From the NCBI GenBank assembly GCA_049587755.1, contig JBAVEN010000026.1, positions 1 through 64,000 of the forward strand: a stretch of DNA of 64,000 nt. The letters run 5' to 3'. Of the stretch, positions 54,270 to 62,663 are shown one piece after another. The notes under the pieces are model-generated. The model saw only the letters and a list, made by a program, of their open reading frames with translations. It was not told the DNA's origin and did no database searches. This stretch comes from Bog-375 sp049587755 (GTDB lineage: Bacteria > Acidobacteriota > Terriglobia > Bryobacterales > Bryobacteraceae). How positions within the stretch are numbered: position 1 is the first letter of the stretch; each line of letters starts with the position of its first letter. A program made the position numbers and the translations under genes.

Positions 54270-55406
54270 ATGCAACTTACCGAAGTCGAAAAAAGGCACT
54301 TTGAGCAGCGCGGATATTCGCGCCGCAGTTTTGGGCGTCTGGCTACTTTGTTAGCGGCCGGGTCCAGCCTTCCGTTCTATAACGAACCGGCATTGGCGCA
54401 GTTGTCCAAAATTGATAACGCGCCGCCGGATGCGGTGATGATCAATGCCAACGAGAACCCTCTCGGACCTTGTCCGGAGGCGCGCGAGGCGATGGTCAAC
54501 ATCATTCCGCGGGGCGGCCGTTACCTGTTCGGTGAAACCGACCGGCTGGCGAACCTTCTGGCTGCACAGGAACAACTGCGACAGAATTACGTGACCATCT
54601 ACGCCGGATCGAGCGCGCCCCTGCATCAGTCCGTGCTGGCGTTCACCTCTCCTACCAAGGCTTTCGTCACCGCAGATCCGGGTTACGAAGCCGGTGAGCG
54701 CGCCGCACGATTCATCGGCGCCCGGGTGGCGCGGATTCCGCTGACCAAGGACTATGCCCACGACGTGAAGGCGATGGCGGCGGTTCCGGATGCCGGTCTC
54801 ATCTACATTTGCAATCCCAATAATCCGACCGGGACGCTAACGCCGAAGGCGGACATCGAGTGGCTCGTCGCCAATAAGCCGAAGGACGCGGTGGTGATGA
54901 TCGACGAAGCGTACACCCACATCGCCGGCGCTCCGTTCAACACCGACCTGGTGGCGGCGGACAAGGACGTGGTGGTGCTGCGCACGTTTTCCAAGATCTA
55001 CGGCATGGCCGGATTGCGCGCCGGCGCGGCGCTGGCACGGCCGAACCTGCTCGAGAAGGTGGGGGGATTCAGCGCCGGGATGATGCCGATCACTGCCATG
55101 GTGGCGGCCTCGGCCAGCCTCGAGTCCAAAACCCTGGTGCCCGAGCGTCGCAAAAAGATCGGCCAGGTGCGCTGCGACGTATTCTCGTTTCTCGATAAGC
55201 ACAACTTCCAGTATGTGCCTTCGGTTTCCAACTGTTTCATGGTCAATGTCAAGCAGCCGGGCCGCAACATCATCATGGCGATGCGCAAAGAGAAGGTCTA
55301 TATCGGACGGGTTTGGCCGAGCTGGCCCACGTATGTGCGGGTGACCGTGGGCACCGCCGACGAAATGGAAAAATTCCAAGCCGCTTTTCTGAAAGTCATG
55401 GCCTGA
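54270..55406 (+). CDS. Tat-targeted HisC-like aminotransferase
   Basis: PLP-dependent class I/II aminotransferase of 378 residues, close in pattern to histidinol-phosphate aminotransferase. NANENPLGPCPEA at about 53-65, NPNNPTGTL, DEAYTH and the PLP lysine in TFSKIYGMAGLR are seen. The N-terminus carries a Tat-type signal (YSRRSFGRLATLLAAG, RR at 18-19, ending ALAQ), unlike cytoplasmic HisC. Export through Tat would suit a protein that loads its cofactor in the cytoplasm. The ATG has AAGGAGAT upstream. The physiological substrate is unknown; the tatC/tatA genes are at 41.6-43.1 kb. Confidence 0.88.
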   Translation: MQLTEVEKRHFEQRGYSRRSFGRLATLLAAGSSLPFYNEPALAQLSKIDNAPPDAVMINANENPLGPCPEAREAMVNIIPRGGRYLFGETDRLANLLAAQEQLRQNYVTIYAGSSAPLHQSVLAFTSPTKAFVTADPGYEAGERAARFIGARVARIPLTKDYAHDVKAMAAVPDAGLIYICNPNNPTGTLTPKADIEWLVANKPKDAVVMIDEAYTHIAGAPFNTDLVAADKDVVVLRTFSKIYGMAGLRAGAALARPNLLEKVGGFSAGMMPITAMVAASASLESKTLVPERRKKIGQVRCDVFSFLDKHNFQYVPSVSNCFMVNVKQPGRNIIMAMRKEKVYIGRVWPSWPTYVRVTVGTADEMEKFQAAFLKVMA

Positions 55407-55673
55407 CGCGCGCTGCGCGCTCTGGTGCACCGCCGCGAAAACATTTGGACACAGCGCGTTTTATGCACAAGTTTGGCACATGCCGCGCCCGGTAACTGGC
55501 ACATCCGCTTGCGCCAAAAAACTGTTGAAAAGGATCTCCGGTGCGCAATTCCCGCTGGCGCTGAAGGCGCCGCTTGCGATACAAACAGGTAGACGCATCA
55601 GGCGGCAAGCGCAGCCGTCCTGGCAAATCTCGGGGGAGGTAGCCAGGGCGGTTGCGCAAGCCGCAGTGCTCTC

Positions 55674-55943
55674 CTAAGTGTCCGTTTCGTTCGGATTCGT
55701 GGCACCCGCTTCGTCAGGACCGCCAAGATCGTCCCGGTGGACCCGTCGGCTTTGCCGCACTTCCAACACGTGTCCTGCTCCCGGCTGGATGATTTGCTGG
55801 ACGCCAAGGGCGGCGTTGCCGAGGGCGTTCGGGTTCGCCTTCTTGTGCATGTAGAAGAGCCACCCCTTTGTTTCCATCCAGAGAGCCAAACGATGCAGCC
55901 CGTACACGCCGATCAGGAGACCGGCAATGATTAGCCAGGTCAT
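55674..55943 (-). CDS. Small membrane protein
   Basis: Protein of 89 residues. One N-terminal helix (TWLIIAGLLIGVYGLHRLALWME) is followed by the block GWLFYMHKKANPNALGNAALGVQQI and a polar tail. The pattern seems conserved in Acidobacteriota small proteins, with no role known. The 267 bases between 55407 and 55673 show nothing I can support. Confidence 0.65.
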   Translation of the reverse strand: MTWLIIAGLLIGVYGLHRLALWMETKGWLFYMHKKANPNALGNAALGVQQIIQPGAGHVLEVRQSRRVHRDDLGGPDEAGATNPNETDT

Positions 55944-55967
55944 CGCGGTGCAGGTTCCTGGGGTCGC

Positions 55968-56915
55968 TTACTGCGCAGCCACCGGCTGCCGCGCCTCAAC
56001 CGGCGACAGCCAGCCGTGCGTATCGGGCCGGCTGCCGTCGATGACGGCGAAAAACGCCTTCTGCAGCTTCTCGGCGATGGGGCCGCGGCGTCCCTTGCCG
56101 ACGGTAATGCGGTCCACCGAGCGGATGGGTGTAATCTCCGCGGCGGTGCCGGACAAGAACGCCTCGTCGGCGATGTAAAGCATCTCGCGCGGTACTTCAG
56201 ATTCCTTAACCGGAATCTCGAGTTCACGCGCCAGGGTAAGAACCGTGTCGCGGGTAATTCCGGGCAGCACCGACGCTCCCAGTGGCGGGGTGTGGATCAC
56301 GCCGTCCCGCACTACGAACACGTTTTCGCCGGAACCTTCGCTCACGTAGCCGGCGGTATTGAGCGCGATGCCCTCGGCGTAGCCATTGGCGATGGCTTCC
56401 ATCTTGATGAGCTGCGAGTTCATGTAATTCGCGCCGGCTTTGGCCAGCGCGGGCAGCGTGTTGGGCGCCAGCCGGTTCCAGCTCGAAACGCACACGTCCA
56501 CCCCCTGCGCCAGGGCCTCTTCCCCCAGATACTTGCCCCACTCCCAGCAGGCGATGTAGACATCGATCGGATTGGCGAGCGGGTTCACTCCAACCTCGCC
56601 GTAGCCCCGGAACGCGATCGGACGCAGGTAGCACGCGTTCATTCGATTCACCCGCACCAGCTCCAGCATCGCCTCTTCCAGTTGCGCCGCCGTGAAGCCC
56701 AGCGGCTCCATGCGATAGACTTTGGCGGAATCGAGCATGCGCCGCACGTGTTCGCGCAGCCGGAAGACGGCTGGCCCGTTCGGCGTGGCATAGCAGCGGA
56801 TGCCTTCAAACACCGAGCTGCCATAATGCAACACGTGGGAGAGCACGTGTACGGTGGCGTCTTCCCACTTGATGAAACGGCCGTTGTGCCAGATTTTTTC
56901 GGTGGGTTTTAGCAT
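55968..56915 (-). CDS. ilvE: Branched-chain amino acid aminotransferase
   Basis: Class IV PLP enzyme of 315 residues making or degrading Val, Leu and Ile. WHNGRFIKWEDATVHVLSHVLHYGSSVFEGIRCY is the class IV start, and EGSGENVFVVRDG, TPPLGASVLPGITRDTV and DEAFLSGTAAEITPI are further class motifs. The PLP lysine sits in KMEAIANGYAEG-like context. A TATAAT hexamer (56922-56927) lies 6 nt before the ATG, in the stop of the small upstream gene, so the main transcript may be leaderless. Confidence 0.96.
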   Translation of the reverse strand: MLKPTEKIWHNGRFIKWEDATVHVLSHVLHYGSSVFEGIRCYATPNGPAVFRLREHVRRMLDSAKVYRMEPLGFTAAQLEEAMLELVRVNRMNACYLRPIAFRGYGEVGVNPLANPIDVYIACWEWGKYLGEEALAQGVDVCVSSWNRLAPNTLPALAKAGANYMNSQLIKMEAIANGYAEGIALNTAGYVSEGSGENVFVVRDGVIHTPPLGASVLPGITRDTVLTLARELEIPVKESEVPREMLYIADEAFLSGTAAEITPIRSVDRITVGKGRRGPIAEKLQKAFFAVIDGSRPDTHGWLSPVEARQPVAAQ

Positions 56916-56921
56916 GGCTTA

Positions 56922-56927
56922 ATTATA
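56922..56927 (-). promoter_or_regulatory. Candidate -10 of ilvE (TATAAT)
   Basis: Perfect TATAAT on the minus strand, 6 nt from the ATG, overlapping the upstream stop codon. Confidence 0.55.
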
Positions 56928-57120
56928 GCGGTTTCGGTTCGCCGCGCCGAGGCCGGAATAGGCGATCCAGGCCGGTGCGGGATCCGATTCCATGACCGCG
57001 GCGCCACTCTTCGGCTACTCCACCGGGATCGCCATCCCACCCAACGCGGTGGTAGTCGCATTCGAGCGGCATTGCTTCCCAGCGGCGCTGGTCGCAGTAC
57101 GCCTCCAGCTTTACTTTCAT
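56923..57120 (-). CDS. Small protein upstream of ilvE
   Basis: Protein of 65 residues (MKVKLEAYCDQRRWEAMPLECDYHRVGW...). It is unrecognised. Its stop is 7 bases before ilvE, and its start faces the pdp gene 31 bases away. Confidence 0.5.
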   Translation of the reverse strand: MKVKLEAYCDQRRWEAMPLECDYHRVGWDGDPGGVAEEWRRGHGIGSRTGLDRLFRPRRGEPKPL

Positions 57121-57133
57121 GGCTCCGGGATGC

Positions 57134-57139
57134 TAGCCT
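57134..57139 (+). promoter_or_regulatory. Candidate -10 of pdp (TAGCCT)
   Basis: TAGCCT lies 12 nt before the ATG with no Shine-Dalgarno sequence. Confidence 0.35.
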
Positions 57140-57151
57140 AAGTGTCTCATA

Positions 57152-58456
57152 ATGCGTACAGTTGACTTGATCCAGCGCAAGCGCGACGGCGAAGAGCTCG
57201 CCCCTGAGGAAATTGAATTTCTGGTGGATGGCTACACCTCCGGCGCAATACCGGACTACCAGATGTCCGCGTTTCTGATGGCCGTGTTCTATTCGGGCAT
57301 GACCGACCGCGAGATCAGCCGCCTCACCGAGTGCATGTTACGGTCCGGCGAAACGGCGGACCTTTCCGCCATCCCTGGCGTCAAAGTGGACAAGCACTCC
57401 ACCGGCGGAGTGGGCGACAAAACCAGCCTGATTGTGGCGCCCTTGGCTGCCGCGGCGGGCGTGGTGGTGCCGATGATGTCCGGCCGCGCGCTGGGCCACA
57501 CCGGCGGCACGCTCGACAAGCTGGAATCGATTCCCGGTTTCCGCACCAACCTTTCGAGCGATGAGTTTCAACAGCAGCTTTCCGAGCTGGGCCTGTGTTT
57601 CATCGGGCAGACCGACCAGTTCGCGCCCGCCGACCGCAAGCTCTACGCGCTGCGCGACGTCACCGGCACGGTGGAATCGGTTCCGCTGATTGCCTCTTCC
57701 ATCATGTCCAAGAAACTCGCCGAGGGCGTGGACGCCCTGGTGCTGGATGTCAAGGTGGGTAGCGGCGCGTTCATGAAGAAGCAGGTGGATGCGCGCCGCC
57801 TGGCGCAAGCCATGGTGGGCATCGGCCGCCGCATGGACAAAAAGGTCCAGGCGCTGATTACCGACATGAACCAGCCGCTGGGTTACGCCGTTGGCAACGC
57901 CCTGGAAGTGATGGAGGCGTCGCAAACGCTGCAGAACGCCGGCCCGGCTGACCTGACCAAGCTGTGCCTGGAGCTGGCCTCGCGCATGATCTTCCTCGGT
58001 AAGAAAGCGGCCACCCTGGAAGAGGCGCGCCTGGCCGCCGAAAGCCACCTGGTGGATGGCTCGGCCTACAAGAAGTTCAAGGAAGTGGTAGCCGCGCAGG
58101 GCGGCAACCCGCAGGCACTGGACAATTTTGTGCTGCTGCCCAATGCCACTGGCGCGCGCGAGATCGCTTCGCCCCGCGCCGGCTATGTAAGCGCCATCGA
58201 CGCCGAGGATATTGGCATCGCTTCCAACATGATTGGCGCCGGCCGCGATAAGAAGGAGGATTCTATCGACCCCGCCGTCGGGATCATCCTGGAGGTCAAG
58301 GCTGGCGAAAAAGTGGATGCGGGCAGCATCCTCTGCCGGCTCTATTACACCAAGGAAGACCGAGTGGAGGAAGCCGCCGAAAAAGTGGAGGATGCTTTCC
58401 ACATCTCCGCCCAGCGGCCCGACGAGCGCGAATTGATTCTCGAGGTGGTCGGATAG
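57152..58456 (+). CDS. pdp: Pyrimidine-nucleoside (thymidine) phosphorylase
   Basis: Cleaves thymidine/uridine to base and (deoxy)ribose 1-phosphate. The 434-residue protein has KHSTGGVGDKTSL, SGRALGHTGGTLDKLESIPG (phosphate and base site) and a C-terminal PYNP_C domain (ILCRLYYTKED). It is the first gene of a salvage operon; the nucleoside transporter follows after 2 bases. Confidence 0.95.
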   Translation: MRTVDLIQRKRDGEELAPEEIEFLVDGYTSGAIPDYQMSAFLMAVFYSGMTDREISRLTECMLRSGETADLSAIPGVKVDKHSTGGVGDKTSLIVAPLAAAAGVVVPMMSGRALGHTGGTLDKLESIPGFRTNLSSDEFQQQLSELGLCFIGQTDQFAPADRKLYALRDVTGTVESVPLIASSIMSKKLAEGVDALVLDVKVGSGAFMKKQVDARRLAQAMVGIGRRMDKKVQALITDMNQPLGYAVGNALEVMEASQTLQNAGPADLTKLCLELASRMIFLGKKAATLEEARLAAESHLVDGSAYKKFKEVVAAQGGNPQALDNFVLLPNATGAREIASPRAGYVSAIDAEDIGIASNMIGAGRDKKEDSIDPAVGIILEVKAGEKVDAGSILCRLYYTKEDRVEEAAEKVEDAFHISAQRPDERELILEVVG

Positions 58457-58458
58457 AA

Positions 58459-59682
58459 ATGGGCCGTTTCACCGGTCTGCTCGGGCTGGTGGCCATTCTC
58501 GGCGTGGCCTGGCTGTTTTCCCAGCACAGGCGCGCCATCAAACCGCGCATCCTGCTCTGGGGGCTGAGCCTGCAGATTCTCTTTGCGCTGCTGGTGCTCA
58601 AAACCGATCTCGGTAAGGTGTTCCAGGCCATCGGCGCCGGCGTCAATGCCATGCTTGGCTATACCGAGGCCGGCAGCGAATTCGTCTTCGGCCCGATGGG
58701 CAAAAGCAGCGGCGGCTTCGGCGTGGTATTTGCGTTTCAGGTTTTGCCGATCATCGTTTTCATTGCCTCGTTTTTCGCCATCCTGTATTACCTGGGCATC
58801 ATGCAATGGGTGGTGCGCGGCATGGCCATCGGGATGCAGAAGGTGATGGGCGTAAGCGGCGCGGAATCGCTCAACGTGGCGGCCAGCATCTTCATGGGGC
58901 AGACCGAAGCGCCCCTCACCATCCGCCCGTTTCTGGCCGGACTCACCGAATCCGAGCTGTTCACCGTCATGACCTGCGGCATGGCGCACGTCTCCGGTTC
59001 GGTGATGGCCGCCTATGTGAAAATCGCCGGCGTCTCCATCACCCATCTGCTCACCGCCGTTATCATGACCGCGCCCGCCACGATCCTGCTATCCAAGATG
59101 CTGGTGCCGGAAACCGGCGTTCCGGCCACCGCGGGCAAGGTGGAAGTGAAGGTGGAAAAGACCGCCGTCAACGTCATCGACGCGGCTGCGCAAGGCGCCG
59201 GCGACGGTCTCCACCTGGCTCTGAATGTCGCTGGCATGCTGATCGCCTTTCTGGCGCTGATTGCCATGGTGAACGGAATTCTCGGCGGCCTTCATGGCCT
59301 GCGCGGCATGAGCTGGCTGCCGGTTTCGCTGGAACAGATTTTCGGCGTGGTGTTCGCGCCGGTGGCGTTCCTGCTGGGCGTGCCCTGGAAAGACGCGTCC
59401 ACCATCGGCAACCTGCTGGGCACGCGCCTGGTGCTCAATGAATTCGTCGCGTTTCTCAAGCTGGGCCCGATGAAGGCGACTCTGGATCCGCGCTCCTTCG
59501 TCATCGCCACTTACGCGCTCTGCGGTTTCGCCAATTTCAGCTCCATAGCCATCCAGATTGGCGGCATTGGCGCGCTGGCGCCGAACCGGAAGTCCGACCT
59601 GGCGCGTCTTGGCCTGCGCGCTGTGGCGGCTGGGACCATGGCCAACTTTATGTCAGCCTGTATCGCGGGAATGATTCTATGA
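58459..59682 (+). CDS. nupC: Concentrative nucleoside transporter NupC family
   Basis: Inner-membrane importer of nucleosides of 407 residues, with about ten helices. The nucleoside-binding motif is GQTEAPLTIRPF, with NEFVAF and the Gly-rich IQIGGIGALAPNRK at the end. It starts 2 bases after pdp and overlaps the PNP gene by 4 bases. Confidence 0.94.
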   Translation: MGRFTGLLGLVAILGVAWLFSQHRRAIKPRILLWGLSLQILFALLVLKTDLGKVFQAIGAGVNAMLGYTEAGSEFVFGPMGKSSGGFGVVFAFQVLPIIVFIASFFAILYYLGIMQWVVRGMAIGMQKVMGVSGAESLNVAASIFMGQTEAPLTIRPFLAGLTESELFTVMTCGMAHVSGSVMAAYVKIAGVSITHLLTAVIMTAPATILLSKMLVPETGVPATAGKVEVKVEKTAVNVIDAAAQGAGDGLHLALNVAGMLIAFLALIAMVNGILGGLHGLRGMSWLPVSLEQIFGVVFAPVAFLLGVPWKDASTIGNLLGTRLVLNEFVAFLKLGPMKATLDPRSFVIATYALCGFANFSSIAIQIGGIGALAPNRKSDLARLGLRAVAAGTMANFMSACIAGMIL

Positions 59683-60497
59683 TTGCGGAAGCCAAATCTT
59701 TACTGGAACGCCGCACCGCCCTGCGCCCGGCCATCGGCGTCGTGCTGGGCAGCGGCCTGGGCGCGTTCGCCGATCAGTTGAGCGACCGGGCCGTTATTCC
59801 GTACGCCGAAATTCCCGGCTGGCCTGTCTCCACCGCCGCCGGCCATGCGGGCAAACTGGTGATCGGCAAATTGGACGCGCTGCCCATCGCCGTCATGGCG
59901 GGGCGCGCCCACTTATACGAAGGATACTCGCCCGCGCAGGTGGTGTTCCCGGTCCGCGCGCTGCACGCATTCGGCGTGCGATCGCTGGTCTTCACCAACG
60001 CCGCCGGCGGCATCAACGGCTCGCTCGAACAGGGCTGCCTGGTGCTGATTTCGGACCACATCAACCTGCAGGGATCGAACCCGCTGGCCGGCCCCAACGA
60101 CGATGCGCTCGGCCCCCGCTTTCCCGACATGTCGGAAGCGTACTCGCGCCAGTATCGCGAGATCGCCAAGAGCGTGGCGCTGGAGCAATGCATCTTCATG
60201 CCCGAAGGCGTCTACGCCGGCATGCTAGGGCCCAGCTACGAAACCCCCGCCGAGATTCGCTTCCTGCGCGCTATCGGCGCGGACGTCGTGGGCATGTCCA
60301 CCGTGGCCGAGGTGATCGCCGCCAACCACATGGGGATGAAAGTGCTGGCTGTTTCCTGCGTCACCAACATGGCGGCCGATATAGGCAAACGGAAGATCGA
60401 TCACCAAGAAGTGCTCGAAACCGGCGCCTCGGTTCGCGATACCCTGGTGAAGTTCCTGCGAGCCCTGCTGCCCCGTTTGGACGAGAATGAAGCGTAG
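59679..60497 (+). CDS. punA: Purine-nucleoside phosphorylase
   Basis: Phosphorolysis of (deoxy)inosine/guanosine. The 272-residue protein is the trimeric type II form: GSGLGAFAD at about 24-32, GRAHLYEGY, TNAAGGI, GPSYETPAEIR and VSCVTNMAA. It overlaps nupC by 4 bases. The next gene is 45 bases away. Confidence 0.95.
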   Translation: MIAEAKSLLERRTALRPAIGVVLGSGLGAFADQLSDRAVIPYAEIPGWPVSTAAGHAGKLVIGKLDALPIAVMAGRAHLYEGYSPAQVVFPVRALHAFGVRSLVFTNAAGGINGSLEQGCLVLISDHINLQGSNPLAGPNDDALGPRFPDMSEAYSRQYREIAKSVALEQCIFMPEGVYAGMLGPSYETPAEIRFLRAIGADVVGMSTVAEVIAANHMGMKVLAVSCVTNMAADIGKRKIDHQEVLETGASVRDTLVKFLRALLPRLDENEA

Positions 60498-60542
60498 CGC
60501 CGGGGCGGGCCTGCACGCCCGCACAACCGGCCGGTTGATCCG

Positions 60543-60929
60543 ATGACCGATCCACTCCTCGCCGCCGCCCTTGCCGCCCGCCGACACGCCTTCGCGCCAT
60601 ACTCGAAATTCCAGGTCGGCGCCGCCATTGAGGACTCGGCCGGCCGCATCCACACCGGTTGCAACGTCGAGAACGCCACTTATGGGCTCACCGTATGCGC
60701 CGAGCGCGTGGCCGTGTTCAAAGCCATCTCCGAGGGCGTTCGCCAGTTCCGCCGCGTCGCCGTGGCCGCCGATACCGACTCTCTCACGCCGCCCTGCGGC
60801 GCCTGCCGCCAGATCCTCTGGGAGTTTTGCGGCGATGTCGAGATTGTGCTGGTCAACCCGCGCGGCAAAACCGAAACGTATCAAATGCGCGATCTCTTCC
60901 CCAAGCCGTTCGATGCGTCGTATCTGTAG
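60543..60929 (+). CDS. cdd: Cytidine deaminase
   Basis: Converts cytidine to uridine. The 128-residue protein has GAAIEDSAGRIHTGCNVENATYG with the zinc Cys, the catalytic CAER (Cys-Ala-Glu), and PPCGACRQ with two more zinc cysteines. Its end overlaps the following gene by 17 bases. Confidence 0.96.
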   Translation: MTDPLLAAALAARRHAFAPYSKFQVGAAIEDSAGRIHTGCNVENATYGLTVCAERVAVFKAISEGVRQFRRVAVAADTDSLTPPCGACRQILWEFCGDVEIVLVNPRGKTETYQMRDLFPKPFDASYL

Positions 60930-62283
60930 CTTCTTCTTATTCGTCTTCGCGCTTTCGGCCGAACAGGCCGATTGGATCTGGAGCGCGCGCTACATCATCA
61001 CTGAAGACTCGGGCGCTCGCGTGATCGAAAACGGCGCCGTGGCCGTGCGCGGCGCGCGCATCGTGGCCATCGGTCCGCGCGCCGCCATCGACGCCCGTTT
61101 CGTGGCGCGGCAGCGCCTGGACCGCCCGAACGCCATCCTCGCCCCCGGCCTGATCGACACTCACACGCATGCGGCCATGTCGCTCTTTCGCGGCATCGCC
61201 AACGACCTTCGACTGCAGGATTGGCTCGAGAAGTTTATCTTCCCCGCCGAAGCCAAGAACGTAACCCCTGATTTCGTCCGCTGGGGAACGCGCCTGGGGT
61301 GTCTCGAAATGCTGCTCGGCGGCACCACCACGTTCACCGACATGTACTATTTCGAGGATGTGGTGGCCGAGGCGGCCAAGGAAGCCGGCATGCGCGGCGT
61401 GCTGGGCGAAACCATCATCGGCTTCCCCGTGCCAGACAACAAAACGCCCGCCGACGCGCTACGCTTCACCGAACGCTACTTGACGCGGTTTGCGGGCGAT
61501 CCGCTGATTGTTCCCGCCGTGGCGCCGCACGCGCTTTACACCAATTCCGATGAAACCCTCAAAGCCGCGCGCTCGCTCGCCAATCGCTTTCACGCACCGC
61601 TGGTTATTCATGTGGCCGAGACCAAAAAAGAGTTCGACGACGAAATGGCCAAGCGGCACACCACGCCCGTCGGCACGCTCGATAACCTCGGCGTCTTCAA
61701 CGGACGCACCGTGGCCGCGCACTGTGTCTGGGTGACCGAAGCGGACATGGCGATTCTGAAGGCACGCGGCGTCGGTGTGGCGCATTGCCCTTCGAGCAAT
61801 ATGATGCTGGCCAGCGGCGTGGCGCCGGTGGTGCGCATGCTGGCGCTGGGCATCAACGTTGGCTTAGGGCCCGACGGCCCGGCGGGCAGCAACAACGACT
61901 TCAACATGTTCGAGGAGATGGACCTAGCAGCCAAGCTGCAAAAAGTCACCGCGCGGGACCCGCAGGCGCTTTCCGCCGCCACTGCGCTCGCCATGGCCAC
62001 TATCGGCGGCGCGCGCGTGCTCGGCATGGAAAAGGAAATCGGCTCGCTCGAACCCGGCAAGCTCGCCGATATGATCGTGGTCCGCCTGGACCGTCCCAAC
62101 GCCGTGCCCCTTTACGACCCAATCTCGCAAATGGTCTACGCGCTCAAAGCCGAAGACGTCCGCGACGTGATGGTGAACGGCAAGCCGGTAGTGCGCGACG
62201 GAGCCATCCTCACGCTGAACGAACCGCTGATCCTCGCCAAAGCCCGCGAGTATCGCGACAAGATCCGCGCTTCGCTGCGATAA
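60913..62283 (+). CDS. Amidohydrolase of the MTA/SAH deaminase type, signal-like N-terminus
   Basis: Metal-dependent deaminase-like protein of 456 residues. Zinc ligands are seen in DTHTHAAM, VIHVAETKKEF, AHCVWV and LGPDGPAGSNN. Members of this family deaminate 5'-methylthioadenosine, S-adenosylhomocysteine or related adenosines. The first 18 residues (MRRICSFFLFVFALSAEQ) look like an export signal, which would be unusual; a start further inside is possible. It overlaps cdd by 17 bases and belongs to the nucleoside salvage operon, so a purine nucleoside substrate is likely. Confidence 0.85.
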   Translation: MRRICSFFLFVFALSAEQADWIWSARYIITEDSGARVIENGAVAVRGARIVAIGPRAAIDARFVARQRLDRPNAILAPGLIDTHTHAAMSLFRGIANDLRLQDWLEKFIFPAEAKNVTPDFVRWGTRLGCLEMLLGGTTTFTDMYYFEDVVAEAAKEAGMRGVLGETIIGFPVPDNKTPADALRFTERYLTRFAGDPLIVPAVAPHALYTNSDETLKAARSLANRFHAPLVIHVAETKKEFDDEMAKRHTTPVGTLDNLGVFNGRTVAAHCVWVTEADMAILKARGVGVAHCPSSNMMLASGVAPVVRMLALGINVGLGPDGPAGSNNDFNMFEEMDLAAKLQKVTARDPQALSAATALAMATIGGARVLGMEKEIGSLEPGKLADMIVVRLDRPNAVPLYDPISQMVYALKAEDVRDVMVNGKPVVRDGAILTLNEPLILAKAREYRDKIRASLR

Positions 62284-62362
62284 AGCTGAGTGGGGCAGTT
62301 GTCCCGCCTGCCAACCGATGCGCCATCCGCTCCGTTGAAAACCGCGCGTGCAGCTTTGTGGG

Positions 62363-62424
62363 GCAGCTTGGTAAGCTGCGGTCCGACTGCCAATCGGACC
62401 ACGCTGCGGTTATCAACCGCAGCG
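62363..62424. repeat. Array of three adjacent hairpins
   Basis: Three perfect hairpins in a row: GCAGCTT-3-AAGCTGC (62363-62379), GGTCCGA-7-TCGGACC (62380-62400) and CGCTGCGGTT-3-AACCGCAGCG (62402-62424). They sit in the 380-base gap between the salvage operon and padR-like gene 2. They may be a repetitive intergenic element or a structured RNA or terminator. Confidence 0.7.
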
Positions 62425-62544
62425 CAGGATGGCATCCGCCAGGAAGCCGCGCTAGCTGGTACGCTCTCTGCCGTTGCTGCGTCCTGCCTACCGCACTGAA
62501 CCGATTTTCATCCCTTAGGAAGGGCCGCAGGCCCATGTGCGCTC

Positions 62545-62585
62545 CCTGACGGCCGCGGCTCCGAGGCAACATCGTCCGGAGCCGC
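62545..62585. repeat. Dispersed repeat copy 2 and inverted repeat
   Basis: The first 20 bases match 25701-25720 at 19 positions. They also form one arm of the 9-bp inverted repeat GCGGCTCCG/CGGAGCCGC (62555-62563 and 62577-62585). Confidence 0.6.
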
Positions 62586-62625
62586 GCGCCTAAGCAAGCG
62601 GTTGTGCTCATTCCGCCTCCTCCCC

Positions 62626-62654
62626 TTGACATTCTACTGGAATCCGCCTATCCT
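62626..62654 (+). promoter_or_regulatory. Promoter of padR-like gene 2
   Basis: TTGACA (62626-62631), a 17-base spacer and TATCCT (62649-62654). The ATG is 9 nt further, so transcription should start almost at the start codon. Confidence 0.75.
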
Positions 62655-62663
62655 TCACCTAGA

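Noticed and set aside
55489..55506. Sigma-54 -24/-12 promoter (TGGCAC...TTGC)
   Set aside because: Spacing between GG and GC is one base too long and no gene follows in the right place.
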